DNA of 64,000 bases from JAAYCI01 sp031551695 (GCA_031551695.1 JAVBNG010000045.1:1-64000); one strand, 5' to 3'; positions 8,795-17,486 are shown, counted from the first letter of the stretch. Numbers and translations are program-made. The notes: generated by a model not told the origin, from the letters alone.

Positions 8795-9757
8795 TTAATG
8801 GAACAGGGATTTCTCCAAAAGGTCTTCCCGCAGCTGGCCGCCCTTGAAGGTATTGCCCGTGGCCAGGTTCGTCATCTCATAGCACGCCACGGTGTGGATG
8901 TCCTTGTCCACGATATAGAAGTCGCGCTTGCCCTCTTCAAAAATGTCAATGAAATCTTCGCCGAAGCGGCGGGACGCGCTGAACGGTGCCTCGTTGATGA
9001 CGGCTTCGATCTCGCTGTCCTCACAGTCCACCAGATAACGCACGGTAACGCCGTACAATAGGGCGGTGTTCACGCGGTCCATTGCACGCAGCTCGTTGCG
9101 GATGGGCGGCGCGATGGGGCAGGTGCCCATGCCGCTGTATATTTTCTCAATGGGGAAGCCCTTGCGGCACAGCCGCCACACAGAGGCCTCCACCGTGCGG
9201 GAACACACCTGGATGGACCCCACCAAACTGCCGGTGGGCGCCGCCAGGATATAGACGTTCTCCGGTTTTATTTTGCACTGCGCCGCAATGTCTTCCGCGA
9301 GGGCTTCGTCCGGCAGAACAGTAGTCTGCGCGCCGAACACGGTTTCGTGGTGCAGGTCCTGGTAGTGCCAGCTTTGGGAGAACACGTCGTTTTTGGCAAT
9401 GGCGCGGCTGGGGCCCGAGCCGATGGGGATGATGTCGCCCACGTTGTAGCCCTCGCCCATGCGCCAGCCGGAAAACTGGGACGACAGGCACGCCGTTTGC
9501 GGCTGGTCGATGTACACATCGATGGAGGGCAAATCGATGGCGCCCAGGGTGAAGCGGCCGAAATCCACGTGGCCCATGCCGCCGATGGTAGCCTCCACAA
9601 ACAGTTTGCCGGCCGTGTAGCCACCCATTTCATGGATTCCCATGTCCACCACGGTGGCGCCGTTTTTCAGCTGGTGCACCTTGCACTGCAGCCGCTCGGC
9701 ATAGGGAATGATCTGCTCTTTCACGATCCGCACGGCCTCTTGGTTCACACTAAACAC
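8795..9757 (-). CDS. Methenyltetrahydromethanopterin cyclohydrolase (Mch) homologue
   Basis: The 320-residue protein resembles archaeal Mch along its whole length: SVNQEA at the start, KNGATVVDMG, AGKLF, then GSGPSRAIA (Mch has GSGPARAL), APTGSLVGSIQVCSRTVE and APIAPP, ending with an NLATGNTF segment. I chose the GTG at 9757, six nt after AAGGAGG; the frame upstream has no such site. Mch opens the methenyl ring of the archaeal C1 carrier H4MPT and is otherwise known mainly from methylotrophs. None of the usual partners (fae, ftr, mtdB) is in this window. Lying among amidohydrolases, it may act on another cyclic amidine-like substrate. The family assignment is strong; the reaction is open. Confidence 0.85.
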   Translation of the reverse strand: MFSVNQEAVRIVKEQIIPYAERLQCKVHQLKNGATVVDMGIHEMGGYTAGKLFVEATIGGMGHVDFGRFTLGAIDLPSIDVYIDQPQTACLSSQFSGWRMGEGYNVGDIIPIGSGPSRAIAKNDVFSQSWHYQDLHHETVFGAQTTVLPDEALAEDIAAQCKIKPENVYILAAPTGSLVGSIQVCSRTVEASVWRLCRKGFPIEKIYSGMGTCPIAPPIRNELRAMDRVNTALLYGVTVRYLVDCEDSEIEAVINEAPFSASRRFGEDFIDIFEEGKRDFYIVDKDIHTVACYEMTNLATGNTFKGGQLREDLLEKSLFH

Positions 9758-9808
9758 GGTAGACCTCCTTACTGTTGGGCTCACTGCGCCCGATGTTCTG
9801 CCGCCATT

Positions 9809-10378
9809 TCACCGGCGGTCGTTTTTCACACAAAAGCAGTACCCTTTTTCCAAAATGCCCGGGATGATGATGTCCAGCACCCCGGGGTTCCACTCCACGC
9901 GGTCGTGCAGCACAATAGTTGCCTCATCTTCCACAAGCTGGCCCAGCACCCTGCCCGCAACGGCTTCGGCGTCCGGGCCTTCCCAGTCCTTCACACTGTA
10001 GCTCCACAATGCCACGGTGAAGCCCTGCTGTTCAAAATGCCGCAGCACTTCTTCGTTTATTTTGCCGAAGGGCGGGCGCAGGAGCTTCGCCTCCAAACCC
10101 AAATTGCGCCGCAGGGCGTCCTGGGTTTTTTGAACCTCTTCGTCACATTCCGCAATGGAAAGCGTGCTAAAATCGGGATGGGTGTAGGAATGGTTGCCCA
10201 CGGCGTGGCCCGCCTGCAGCACCCGCTTTGCACAGGCGGGCTGTTCGTCCACACGGCGGCCCTCCATGAAAAAAGTGGCGTGCACGTTGTGGTTTGCCAG
10301 TTTTTCCAGGATATGGTCCGTGTGGGGCGGGTTCGGCGCGCCGTCAAAGGTGAGGTAGAATTTCTTTTCGCCGGTCAT
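9809..10378 (-). CDS. NodB-fold (polysaccharide deacetylase-like) protein with altered motif 1
   Basis: A 189-residue protein with the NodB homology fold. Motif 2 is the metal-binding HxxxH in GNHSYTHPDF; motif 3 is RPPFG; and LHD near the C-terminus matches the usual late His motif. Motif 1 reads TFDGAP instead of TFDDGP, so the Asp that normally completes the Asp-His-His metal site is replaced by Gly. No signal peptide or membrane anchor is present, so it is probably cytoplasmic. GGGGGGACAGG precedes the ATG. Its place between an ABC permease and the Mch-like gene argues for a small-molecule amide substrate rather than a cell-wall sugar. Allantoinase PuuE shows that this fold can do such chemistry. 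Confidence 0.8.
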   Translation of the reverse strand: MTGEKKFYLTFDGAPNPPHTDHILEKLANHNVHATFFMEGRRVDEQPACAKRVLQAGHAVGNHSYTHPDFSTLSIAECDEEVQKTQDALRRNLGLEAKLLRPPFGKINEEVLRHFEQQGFTVALWSYSVKDWEGPDAEAVAGRVLGQLVEDEATIVLHDRVEWNPGVLDIIIPGILEKGYCFCVKNDRR

Positions 10379-10393
10379 CCTGTCCCCCCTGCC

Positions 10394-11326
10394 TCAGCGG
10401 TTTTTTAAATAGGGCTTGCCCAGCGCCGCGGGGCCGTGGCCGGTTTTGCCGCGGATGCTCACCAGCGCCAAAATCGTCAAAATATAGGGCACCATCAGGG
10501 CCACCTGGTACGGGATGCCCACGTTCAGCACCTGTATCTGGTTCGACACGGCGGACGCCAGGCCGAACAGCAGGCAGCTGAAAAAGGTGCCGACGGGTGT
10601 AAGGCGGCCGAGGCACAGCGCGGCGATGGCGATCCAGCCGCGTCCATTCGTCATGTTTTCAGAAAAGCGGTTCACCTGCGTAAGGGTGAGGTACGCCCCG
10701 CCCATGGACGCCAAAATGCAGGACAGCGTGACCACGATGTACCGGTAGCGGAACACGTTGATGCCCGCCGTTTGCGCCGCAGCGGGGTTTTCGCCCACAG
10801 ACCGCAGGGACAGCCCCGGGCCGGTGCGCTTGATGAACCAGTTATAGCCGATGAACAGCACCACCACAAGGTAGGTCATGAAGTTCTGGCTGAAAACCAT
10901 GCTGCCCAAAACAGGAATTTGTGTGAGCGGGCCGTTGAACACATTGCCCAGCAGGCCGCTCAGCCGCAGCCCTGTGCCGGCTTCCGTGGTGTTCATCAGC
11001 CGGGCAATGAAACTGGTAACGCCCATCAGCAGGGTGTTCATGCCAAGGCCCAGCACCATCTGGCTAACGCCGAAGCGGATGGAGATGACACTGAGCAGCC
11101 AGCCGAAAACCATGCCGCACAGAATGGCCCCAAAAAGGCCGATGTAGAGATTGCCGGTGAGCCATGCGAAAAAATAGCCAAAAAACGCGCCGCCCAGCAT
11201 CATGCCCTCCAGCGAAAAATTGTAAACGCCGCTGTGCTGGGCCATCATGCCGCCAAGGGCCGCAAACAGATAGGGCGTCGACATGCGCACAGCCATGCCC
11301 AAAGTCGTGTTCAGCAAAGAAATCAT
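10394..11326 (-). CDS. ABC transporter permease 2, BMP/nucleoside type, module A
   Basis: A 310-residue integral membrane protein of the BPD_transp_2 family (YufQ/NupQ side of the nucleoside importers). It has many hydrophobic segments, the GVYNFSLEGMMLGGAFFGY segment and a conserved VGENPAAAQTAGINV loop, which contacts the ATPase in this family. Its ATG overlaps the stop of the other permease in an ATGA arrangement. With the genes at 11323-15284 it forms a complete importer. Relatives carry guanosine, other nucleosides or riboflavin; the solute here is not determined by sequence. Confidence 0.9.
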   Translation of the reverse strand: MISLLNTTLGMAVRMSTPYLFAALGGMMAQHSGVYNFSLEGMMLGGAFFGYFFAWLTGNLYIGLFGAILCGMVFGWLLSVISIRFGVSQMVLGLGMNTLLMGVTSFIARLMNTTEAGTGLRLSGLLGNVFNGPLTQIPVLGSMVFSQNFMTYLVVVLFIGYNWFIKRTGPGLSLRSVGENPAAAQTAGINVFRYRYIVVTLSCILASMGGAYLTLTQVNRFSENMTNGRGWIAIAALCLGRLTPVGTFFSCLLFGLASAVSNQIQVLNVGIPYQVALMVPYILTILALVSIRGKTGHGPAALGKPYLKNR

Positions 11327-12405
11327 TCTTCGATAGCCCTCCCTTCAACCAGCGCGTTTTTAATCCGCCCCACAAAGTAGTTGCTGGTGATGACGGCGAT
11401 GACAACAACGCCCTGTAGGATGTACAAAATGGGTGTGGGCACGCCCATGCCGCGCTGCATGGCGGCGGTGCCCGTGCGGAAGGCAGCAAACAACAGGGTG
11501 GACAGCAAGATGCCGATGGGCTGATACTGCCCCATCACGGCAATGCCGATGCCGTCGAACCCGTAGTTGTTGGAAAATCCGTTCATCAGTTTGTATTGGT
11601 TGCCCAGCAGCTCCATCGAACCGCCAAGCCCCGCCAGCGCGCCGCACAGCACAATGACGATGAGCAACGCCCGCGTTTCCCGCACGCCCGCGTATTTTGC
11701 GGCGTTGCGGTTGATGCCGGACAGGCGCATCTCGAAACCGGGCACCGTGCGCTGCTGCAAAAACCACACCAGGAAAAGCGCGGCCAAAGCGATGAAAATT
11801 CCCGCGTGCAGGCGCGAATTTTTCAAAATGACCGGCAACTGCGCGCCCGCCGGAATGGGCGGCGTTTGCTCCATGGAACTGTTGCGGTTTTTCAGCGCGC
11901 CGCTTACAAGCAACGCGATGACATACTGCATGATGTAGTTCAGCATCATGGTGGTAAGCAGTTCGTTGGCGCCAAACCAAATGCGCAGCAGGCCCGCAAT
12001 GGTGCTTAATACAGCGCCGCCCGCCATGCCCGCCACAATGGAAACGGCCACGGTGAGAATGGCCGGCGCGCCCTGCATGTGGGAAGCCACCAGCACGGAG
12101 CACAAAGCGCCGGCATACAGCTGGCCCTCGCTGCCCAGGTTGAAAAAGCCGGATTTTTGCGCAATGGCAAAGCTGAGCGCACAGCACAGCAGCGGCGTGA
12201 ATTTGTTGATGGTCTCGCCGAACCCGTAAATGTTGCCAAATGCGCCGTAGAGAAAGAAGTGATACGCCCTGATAGGGTTGATTCCCATCAGCAGCATCAG
12301 CACGGCGCCGATCAAGAAGGCGGCAAGGATCGCAAGCAGCGCCATGCCGCCTGTTATTACAAAGCTGCGCTTGCGCAAAAACGCCTTCACCTTTTGGTTG
12401 TGCAT
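11323..12405 (-). CDS. ABC transporter permease 1, BMP/nucleoside type, module A
   Basis: A 360-residue membrane protein of the YufP/NupP side of the BPD_transp_2 family, with about ten hydrophobic segments. The conserved block NLGSEGQLYAGALC and the loop LSGINRNAAKYAGV are typical. GGAGG precedes the ATG, and the stop overlaps the next permease (ATGA). A 239-bp gap separates it from the lipoprotein gene upstream; I see no clear promoter or terminator in that gap, only GC-rich inverted sequence. The second importer's counterpart is at 24209-25282. Confidence 0.9.
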   Translation of the reverse strand: MHNQKVKAFLRKRSFVITGGMALLAILAAFLIGAVLMLLMGINPIRAYHFFLYGAFGNIYGFGETINKFTPLLCCALSFAIAQKSGFFNLGSEGQLYAGALCSVLVASHMQGAPAILTVAVSIVAGMAGGAVLSTIAGLLRIWFGANELLTTMMLNYIMQYVIALLVSGALKNRNSSMEQTPPIPAGAQLPVILKNSRLHAGIFIALAALFLVWFLQQRTVPGFEMRLSGINRNAAKYAGVRETRALLIVIVLCGALAGLGGSMELLGNQYKLMNGFSNNYGFDGIGIAVMGQYQPIGILLSTLLFAAFRTGTAAMQRGMGVPTPILYILQGVVVIAVITSNYFVGRIKNALVEGRAIEE

Positions 12406-12644
12406 TGGCAGTCCTCCCGCTCCCCACTGTCCCGCCGGCGGCTATGCCCCGCGGCAGGCGTCCACTTTATTTGGTGTGAACATGCTCCAGCCAAAGCCGG
12501 CTCCCCAAAAGGGAAGCAGCCCGTTGCATATTTTTTGCCCGTTCGCCCGCGGCCCGCGGGGCCACGGCCGCAAAATCCGACCGGCCCCGCGCCGCAAGAC
12601 GGGTTGTTATACTGTTGTGTTTTTCAAAAAACGGCGGTTTGCTG
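12406..12644. other. Gap between the module A lipoprotein and permease genes
   Basis: This 239-bp GC-rich gap contains several short inverted repeats (for example around 12545-12560) but no clear terminator or sigma-A promoter on the minus strand. It may lower expression of the permeases relative to the solute-binding lipoprotein by RNA processing. That role is inference. Confidence 0.4.
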
Positions 12645-13721
12645 TCAACTCGGTAGTTCCACGGTGATGCTGCCGTCTTCGATGCCCGTTTTGGCTTCTT
12701 CAATGGCGTCCAAAACAGCTTGGTCCACTGCTAGGTCGGGGTTCACGCGGAATTCTTCCACGCCTTCTTTCAGGCCCATCACCTGCACGTCGGCCGAGCC
12801 GGTGAGGGTGCCGTCCATATAGCCGTTCACCATGGCCCGCAAAATGTTGCTGGGGGGAAGCATGGCGCTGCCCAGCACATATTCGGCGGACATATCGTTG
12901 CGGTCCACAATGGCGCTGATGGTGGATACGCCGTTGTCGATGCAGGTTTCCATCACGGTTGCATTGCAGTCGCCGGAGTTGCACAAGATCACATCGCAGC
13001 CCTGGTCGATCAGGCTGATGCCCATCTCCTTGCCGATGGCGAGGTCGCTGAAGCTGCCGGTTGCCACGTGGATGACTTCCGCGTCCGGGTTGATGGACTT
13101 TGCGCCCGCGCCAAAGGCCGCCAGCATGGTAAGGGCGGAGTTCGAGTCGGTGGAATAGGTGATGAGGCCCAGCTTGTTGCTTTCGGTCACTTCGCCGGCC
13201 ATGATGCCCGCGAGGTAGATATGCTGCCACATGTCGCCGGTGATGGCGATCATGTTATCGGCCGAAACATATCCGTTCACGCAGCCAAAGGTCACGTCGG
13301 GGAACTCCGGCGCAACGGCCGCCATGTCCTCGCAGTGGTACTGCTCGTTGGAGAGCACCAGGTCATAACCGGAGGCGGCGTAGTTGCGCAGCACGTCCGC
13401 CACGTCGGTGCTGGTCACGTCTTCCTGGTAGCTCAGTTCAAAATTGTACTGGTCCGCCAGAGCCTGCATTTCGGCAAAGCCGTCTTCGTTCCAGCCGCCG
13501 TCCGTCAGGGTGCTTTCACAGATCCACGCCACTTTCAGGCTGGGCTCCGCCGCTTCCGGTTCACTTTCTTCCGTGCTTGCCGCGGGCTCCGCCGCGTCCG
13601 TCGTTTCCGCGGAGGCGGGCGCCGCCTCCGAGCTGCTGGCCCCGGGGTCCGTACAACCGGCAAACAGGGCGAATACTATCAAGGCGGACAGCGCGAGTGC
13701 AAAAATGCTTTTTTTCATCAT
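12645..13721 (-). CDS. BMP-family solute-binding lipoprotein, module A importer
   Basis: A 358-residue lipoprotein: a basic start (MMKKS), a hydrophobic segment and a lipobox LFAGC with Cys23 as the lipidated residue. An Ala/Glu/Ser-rich linker follows to about residue 60, then the BMP (Med/PnrA) domain from KVAWICESTLTDGGWNEDG onward. The domain binds nucleosides or related small molecules outside the membrane and delivers them to the permeases. Its start follows the ATPase stop by 3 nt, with a GAGAGG-type ribosome site inside the end of the ATPase gene. It shares only family-level similarity with the second binding protein at 27879-28982. Confidence 0.92.
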   Translation of the reverse strand: MMKKSIFALALSALIVFALFAGCTDPGASSSEAAPASAETTDAAEPAASTEESEPEAAEPSLKVAWICESTLTDGGWNEDGFAEMQALADQYNFELSYQEDVTSTDVADVLRNYAASGYDLVLSNEQYHCEDMAAVAPEFPDVTFGCVNGYVSADNMIAITGDMWQHIYLAGIMAGEVTESNKLGLITYSTDSNSALTMLAAFGAGAKSINPDAEVIHVATGSFSDLAIGKEMGISLIDQGCDVILCNSGDCNATVMETCIDNGVSTISAIVDRNDMSAEYVLGSAMLPPSNILRAMVNGYMDGTLTGSADVQVMGLKEGVEEFRVNPDLAVDQAVLDAIEEAKTGIEDGSITVELPS

Positions 13722-13724
13722 TCC

Positions 13725-15284
13725 TTACCTCTCTTCCTTTGATTGGTTTGTATTTTTTATACCGGCCATCAGCAGGCCGATATCCTCCACATTGGCCACG
13801 GCGGGGTCCACCTCACCCACAATTTGCCCCTTGAACAACACCAGCAGCCGGTCGGACAGGCTGCGCACCTCCTCAAGGTCCGTGGAAATGAGCAAAATGG
13901 CCGCCCCGCGCGCGCGTTCCTCCATGATTTTCTCGTGCACGAAAGCGCATGCGCCGATGTCCAGCCCCCAGGTTGGCTGCACGATGAGCAGGATGTCCGG
14001 CTTTTTCAGCATTTCCCGCGCCAGCACCAGCTTTTGCTGGTTGCCGCCGGAAAGGTTGCGCGCGTCCACGTTCGGGCCCGGCGCTTTGATATGGAACGCG
14101 CCGATGTACTCCTTTGTCACTTCCCGCATGTTTTTCAGGCTTAAAATGCCGTTTTTGGAGAAAGGCTGGTTGTAATACTGGTTCAGTGCGGTGTTTTCAT
14201 ACAGCTTGAAATCCAGTGTCAAGCCTTCGCCGCGGCGGTCTGCCGGGATGTAGGACAGACCCCGCTCGTCCCGCGCGCGCACGCTTTCGCTTGTCACGTC
14301 GTTGCCGTCGAACAGTACGGCGCCGCCCTCGGGGCCCGCCATGCCGGAGATGACACGGGCCAGCTCGCTTTGCCCGTTGCCGTCCACCCCGGCAATGCCC
14401 ACCACTTCGCCGCAGCGCACGGTGAAGCTCACGTCCTGCAGGCTGCTGGCGTGGGTGTCCCCCTTGGCAAACACGTTTTTCAGTTCCAGCCGCACCTCGC
14501 CGGGCTGCGCGGCGGGCTTTTCAATTTTCAGGCTCACTTCCCGCCCCACCATCAGCGAGGTGAGGATCGCCGGTGTGCACTCGCCCTTGTCCATCGTGGC
14601 GATCATCCTGCCATCCCGCAGCACGGAGATGCGGTCGGAGATATCCATCACCTCGTTCATTTTGTGGGAGATGAAAATGATGGTGCACCCGTCGGACTTC
14701 AATTTGCGCAGCGTGGCGAACAACTCTTCGCTCTCCTGCGGCGTCAGCACCGAGGTAGGCTCGTCCAAAATCAGCAGCTTGGAGCCACGGTAAATGGCCT
14801 TCAAAATCTCCACTTTTTGCTGCACGCCAATGGGCAGGTCCACCACCAGCGGGTCCATGTCGATGTTCATATGCAGGCGCTGCGCCACTTCCTGCACCTC
14901 TTTTTTCAGCTGTTCCATGGGCAGCTTGATGCCCTTTTCCAGCTTGTGGCCCAGCACCACGTTTTCCAGAACAGTGAAGTTCGGGATGAGCATGAAGTGC
15001 TGGTGGATCATGCCGATGCCGTATTTCATGGCGTCGTTGGGCGACGCGATGTCCACCGGCCGGCCGTCGTAAAAAATGGTTCCCCCGTCTGCCCGGTACA
15101 GGCCGTACAGGATGTTCATCAGCGTGGATTTGCCTGCGCCGTTTTCTCCCAAAAGCGTGTGGATCTCGCCGCGGTACACCGTCAGGTCCACCTTGTCGTT
15201 GGCCACCACACCGGGGAAAAATTTACTCACTTGCTCAAACCGCAGAATCTCGTCTGTTTGCAAACCGGGCACCTCGCTTTCCAT
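13725..15284 (-). CDS. ABC transporter ATPase with two nucleotide-binding domains, module A
   Basis: A 519-residue tandem ATPase of the sugar/nucleoside (RbsA/YufO) type. The first half has Walker A GENGAGKST, a divergent signature (DLPIGVQQKVEILKA) and Walker B LLILDEPTSVL. In the second half the P-loop is degenerate (GVDGNGQSE), the signature is LSGGNQQK, and the Walker B end reads VQPTWGLDIG with Gln replacing the catalytic Glu, as usual in this family. I place the start at the ATG of MESEVPGLQ; the ribosome site is weak, and a GTG at 15302 next to the previous stop is a possible alternative. It powers the importer formed with the neighbouring lipoprotein and permeases. Confidence 0.9.
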   Translation of the reverse strand: MESEVPGLQTDEILRFEQVSKFFPGVVANDKVDLTVYRGEIHTLLGENGAGKSTLMNILYGLYRADGGTIFYDGRPVDIASPNDAMKYGIGMIHQHFMLIPNFTVLENVVLGHKLEKGIKLPMEQLKKEVQEVAQRLHMNIDMDPLVVDLPIGVQQKVEILKAIYRGSKLLILDEPTSVLTPQESEELFATLRKLKSDGCTIIFISHKMNEVMDISDRISVLRDGRMIATMDKGECTPAILTSLMVGREVSLKIEKPAAQPGEVRLELKNVFAKGDTHASSLQDVSFTVRCGEVVGIAGVDGNGQSELARVISGMAGPEGGAVLFDGNDVTSESVRARDERGLSYIPADRRGEGLTLDFKLYENTALNQYYNQPFSKNGILSLKNMREVTKEYIGAFHIKAPGPNVDARNLSGGNQQKLVLAREMLKKPDILLIVQPTWGLDIGACAFVHEKIMEERARGAAILLISTDLEEVRSLSDRLLVLFKGQIVGEVDPAVANVEDIGLLMAGIKNTNQSKEER

Positions 15285-15303
15285 TGATACAAAGTTCAGC
15301 ACA

Positions 15304-16485
15304 TCACCCGCGTGCCGCCGCCCGCACCATGCTTCTTTCCGGCGCGGCAAACCCGCCGATGGCCGGCGCCTGGCCCTTGAATACATTCACCGCTTCCTCC
15401 GCCACACCCAGCGCGGTAGAAAAAGCGCCTTTGAAGCCGGTGCAGATAAACAAATTTTCCAGCTTTTCGCTGAAGCCGAACAGGGGCGCACCGTCCAGGG
15501 TGTAGGTTGTGGGGGCAGACCATGCGCGCAAAATCTCCAAATGTTCCAGCCGTGGAAAGTAACGAATGGCCTGGCGGGCAATCAACACCATGCTTTTCAG
15601 GTCCACTTCCCGCTCGTTTGCCGCGTTTTCCAGTGTGGCCTGGGAGAGGAAAATGCTTCCGTGGGCATTTTGCAGCAGGCCAAGGCCGATGCGCAGGCCG
15701 CCCTCCGCCGTGCCACCGGCCGCCTCCGACAAAAGGAACCCGCCGCCCACCACGGTGCTGCGCACCACCGGCGGCATGGGGCGGCTTACCAGCGCGCTGC
15801 CCCTGTGCCGGCACAGCACGGGCAGCTCCACGCCCGCAAGGCCTGCCACATGGTCGCTCCACGGGCCGCCCGCGTTTATCACCACGTCCGCCTCGAACAC
15901 ACCGCGGGTGGTTGTTACACTGTGAACGCTTTGCCCCCGCAGGCCGAAGCCGGTCACTTCCGCGTGGGCAAGGATGTGCGCGCCCGCCTCTTTTGCCAGA
16001 CGCGCAAACAGCAATGTGGCGCTGAAGGCGTCCACCTTGCCTTCCCAGCCGCAGTGCAGCAGGCCCATGGCCGTCTTTGGGTCAAGCTCCGGCTCAATGG
16101 CCGCCATGCCGGCTTTGCCCGTCACAACCCGGCCCGGGATGCCATACGCTTGCAAAGCGGCGGCGGCGGCTGCGGCGGCCTCCATCTCTGTATCATTGCG
16201 CAGCACCGTGGCACCGCCGGATGCATGATAGTCCAGCCCGTACCGTTCTTTCAGCTCGCGGTACAGGTTCAGCGTGTGCAGCGTTACCGCAATGTGCCAG
16301 TCTTCCAGCCGGTCCACAATGGAGATCTGGCTCAGGTTGCCGCCGGACGCGCCGCTTGCAAGGCAGCCCCGCTCCAACAGCACCACCGGGAACCCGGCCT
16401 TTGCCAGCCGCCAGCACAGCGCGCACCCCAGCACCCCGCCGCCGATGACGGCGATTTTTTCTTTTGCCAAGCGCAACGCCTCCAT
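15304..16485 (-). CDS. DAO-family FAD oxidoreductase (beta-type catalytic subunit), module A
   Basis: A 393-residue flavoprotein of the D-amino-acid oxidase family. The FAD-binding GGGVLGCALCWRLAKAG motif is at residues 15-31, followed by ASGASGGNLSQ and a late GFKGAFSTALGVA segment. It corresponds to the beta (substrate-oxidising) subunit of D-hydroxyproline or L-proline dehydrogenase, opine oxidase and HcnC, and should dehydrogenate a secondary or N-substituted amine. A GGAGG lies just inside the frame and points to a TTG at 16470 as a possible true start. Its gene is separated from its presumed partner subunits (4835-7829) by the importer and hydrolase genes. The module B paralogue is at 18504-19658. 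Confidence 0.88.
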   Translation of the reverse strand: MEALRLAKEKIAVIGGGVLGCALCWRLAKAGFPVVLLERGCLASGASGGNLSQISIVDRLEDWHIAVTLHTLNLYRELKERYGLDYHASGGATVLRNDTEMEAAAAAAAALQAYGIPGRVVTGKAGMAAIEPELDPKTAMGLLHCGWEGKVDAFSATLLFARLAKEAGAHILAHAEVTGFGLRGQSVHSVTTTRGVFEADVVINAGGPWSDHVAGLAGVELPVLCRHRGSALVSRPMPPVVRSTVVGGGFLLSEAAGGTAEGGLRIGLGLLQNAHGSIFLSQATLENAANEREVDLKSMVLIARQAIRYFPRLEHLEILRAWSAPTTYTLDGAPLFGFSEKLENLFICTGFKGAFSTALGVAEEAVNVFKGQAPAIGGFAAPERSMVRAAARG

Positions 16486-16500
16486 TCAGGGTTTTCCACT

Positions 16501-17220
16501 CTACCAGTTTTTTAAAATCATGGAGGGGCTGACGATCGCATCGTTAAAATAGCTGTTGCTCACGCCGATCACTTCATCGGTATAGCTGTAAAACGTCTCT
16601 CTCCAGTGCACCACGGCCTTGCCGCACTCCAGCTGCAGCACTTCCGCCATCTCTGCGTCACAGTTGGCGGCGTGGATGTGCACAAGGGTTTGCTCAATGC
16701 CGTATTTGGAATGCTTGGCAAACATTTTTCCAATATTCGGCGCGGCGTTGTAATCCGGCAGCTTGTTGGTGAACACATCGACGGGAAAGGCCAGTTTGCA
16801 GTAAATGGCGGGCGTGCCGCTGGCCGTATACAGCCCGTCTACCCGCACCACTGGTTCTCCGTACGCAATTTCCAGCCATTCCGGCAGGTCTTCGTCTTTG
16901 CAGGGCACGGTCTCCACTTTTTGGATGAAAAAGGAGGAGACATATCCCGCGTCTTCGATCATGCGGTGGAAATCCTGCACCTGGTTGATGCGTATGCTGG
17001 TGTTCAGCACGCTGTTGTGCACAAAATTCCCCTCGCCGTGCCGCTTGGAAATGAAGCCCTCCGCTTCCAGGGAGCGCAAAATCTCCCGCAGGGTTCCCCG
17101 GCTCACGTCCAGCTGCTCGCAAAGTTTGTCCTCGGAAATCAGCTGCCGCATGGGTGGGTCGGCGGTCTTCATGATGCTGAGGATCTCCCTCTTTGCATAT
17201 TCAAATGTCGCTCTGCTCAT
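16501..17220 (-). CDS. GntR-family regulator (HutC/UTRA type), module A
   Basis: A 239-residue regulator starting MSRATFEYAKRE. The winged helix-turn-helix is at about residues 5-70, with the SEDKLCEQLDVSRGTLREIL recognition region. A UTRA-like ligand-binding domain follows. I chose the ATG at 17220 because GGGGGCGAAG precedes it; an ATG 18 nt upstream has no such site. It is the first gene of the module A operon, behind the promoter at 17281-17309. The inverted repeat at 17299-17319 covers that promoter's -35, which suggests autoregulation. The ligand is probably the imported substrate or a breakdown product. Confidence 0.88.
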   Translation of the reverse strand: MSRATFEYAKREILSIMKTADPPMRQLISEDKLCEQLDVSRGTLREILRSLEAEGFISKRHGEGNFVHNSVLNTSIRINQVQDFHRMIEDAGYVSSFFIQKVETVPCKDEDLPEWLEIAYGEPVVRVDGLYTASGTPAIYCKLAFPVDVFTNKLPDYNAAPNIGKMFAKHSKYGIEQTLVHIHAANCDAEMAEVLQLECGKAVVHWRETFYSYTDEVIGVSNSYFNDAIVSPSMILKNW

Positions 17221-17280
17221 CACTTCGCCCCCGTCCATTCACCTGCTTGGTCTGCTTTCCGGGAAGAATGTTATAGCCAC

Positions 17281-17309
17281 AGTATACCCAGATGAATTTA
17301 AAAATGCAA
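17281..17309 (-). promoter_or_regulatory. Sigma-A promoter of module A
   Basis: On the minus strand TTGCAT (17309-17304) and TATACT (17286-17281) are separated by exactly 17 bp. It lies about 60 bp upstream of the GntR start and is the only good promoter seen before the 13.7-kb gene row. Confidence 0.75.
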
Positions 17310-17319
17310 GACATTTTTA
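17299..17319. promoter_or_regulatory. Candidate GntR operator over the module A promoter
   Basis: TAAAAATG-CAAGA-CATTTTTA is a perfect inverted repeat with 8-bp arms and a 5-bp centre, overlapping the -35 hexamer. The half-site sequence GACATTTTT is repeated 10 bp away (17310-17318 and 17320-17328), one helical turn on, so a second dimer might bind. Function is inferred from position. Confidence 0.5.
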
Positions 17320-17454
17320 GACATTTTTCTCATAAATACTTATTTTTGACAGTAGTTTATATATGTTTATCACAATACATTAGACCTCTAACGTCCAATG
17401 AGATACGCGCAAATTTCCACGGAATTCGACAAATTCCCCGCCCTGGCGCGCACC

Positions 17455-17486
17455 AAAAAACCCTGCCGTGCCAACCTGGCCGGCAG
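17455..17486 (-). terminator. Rho-independent terminator after the flavoprotein gene
   Basis: CTGCCG (17463-17468) pairs with CGGCAG (17481-17486), with an inner GCC/GGC extension across one bulge. On the minus strand it is followed by TTTTTT (17460-17455). It closes the 17513-18229 gene before the module A promoter. Confidence 0.7.

Noticed and set aside
9..17286. Reading the module A gene row as horizontally acquired
   Set aside because: Base composition, ribosome sites and promoter style match the neighbouring housekeeping genes, and no integrase or flanking repeats are visible.
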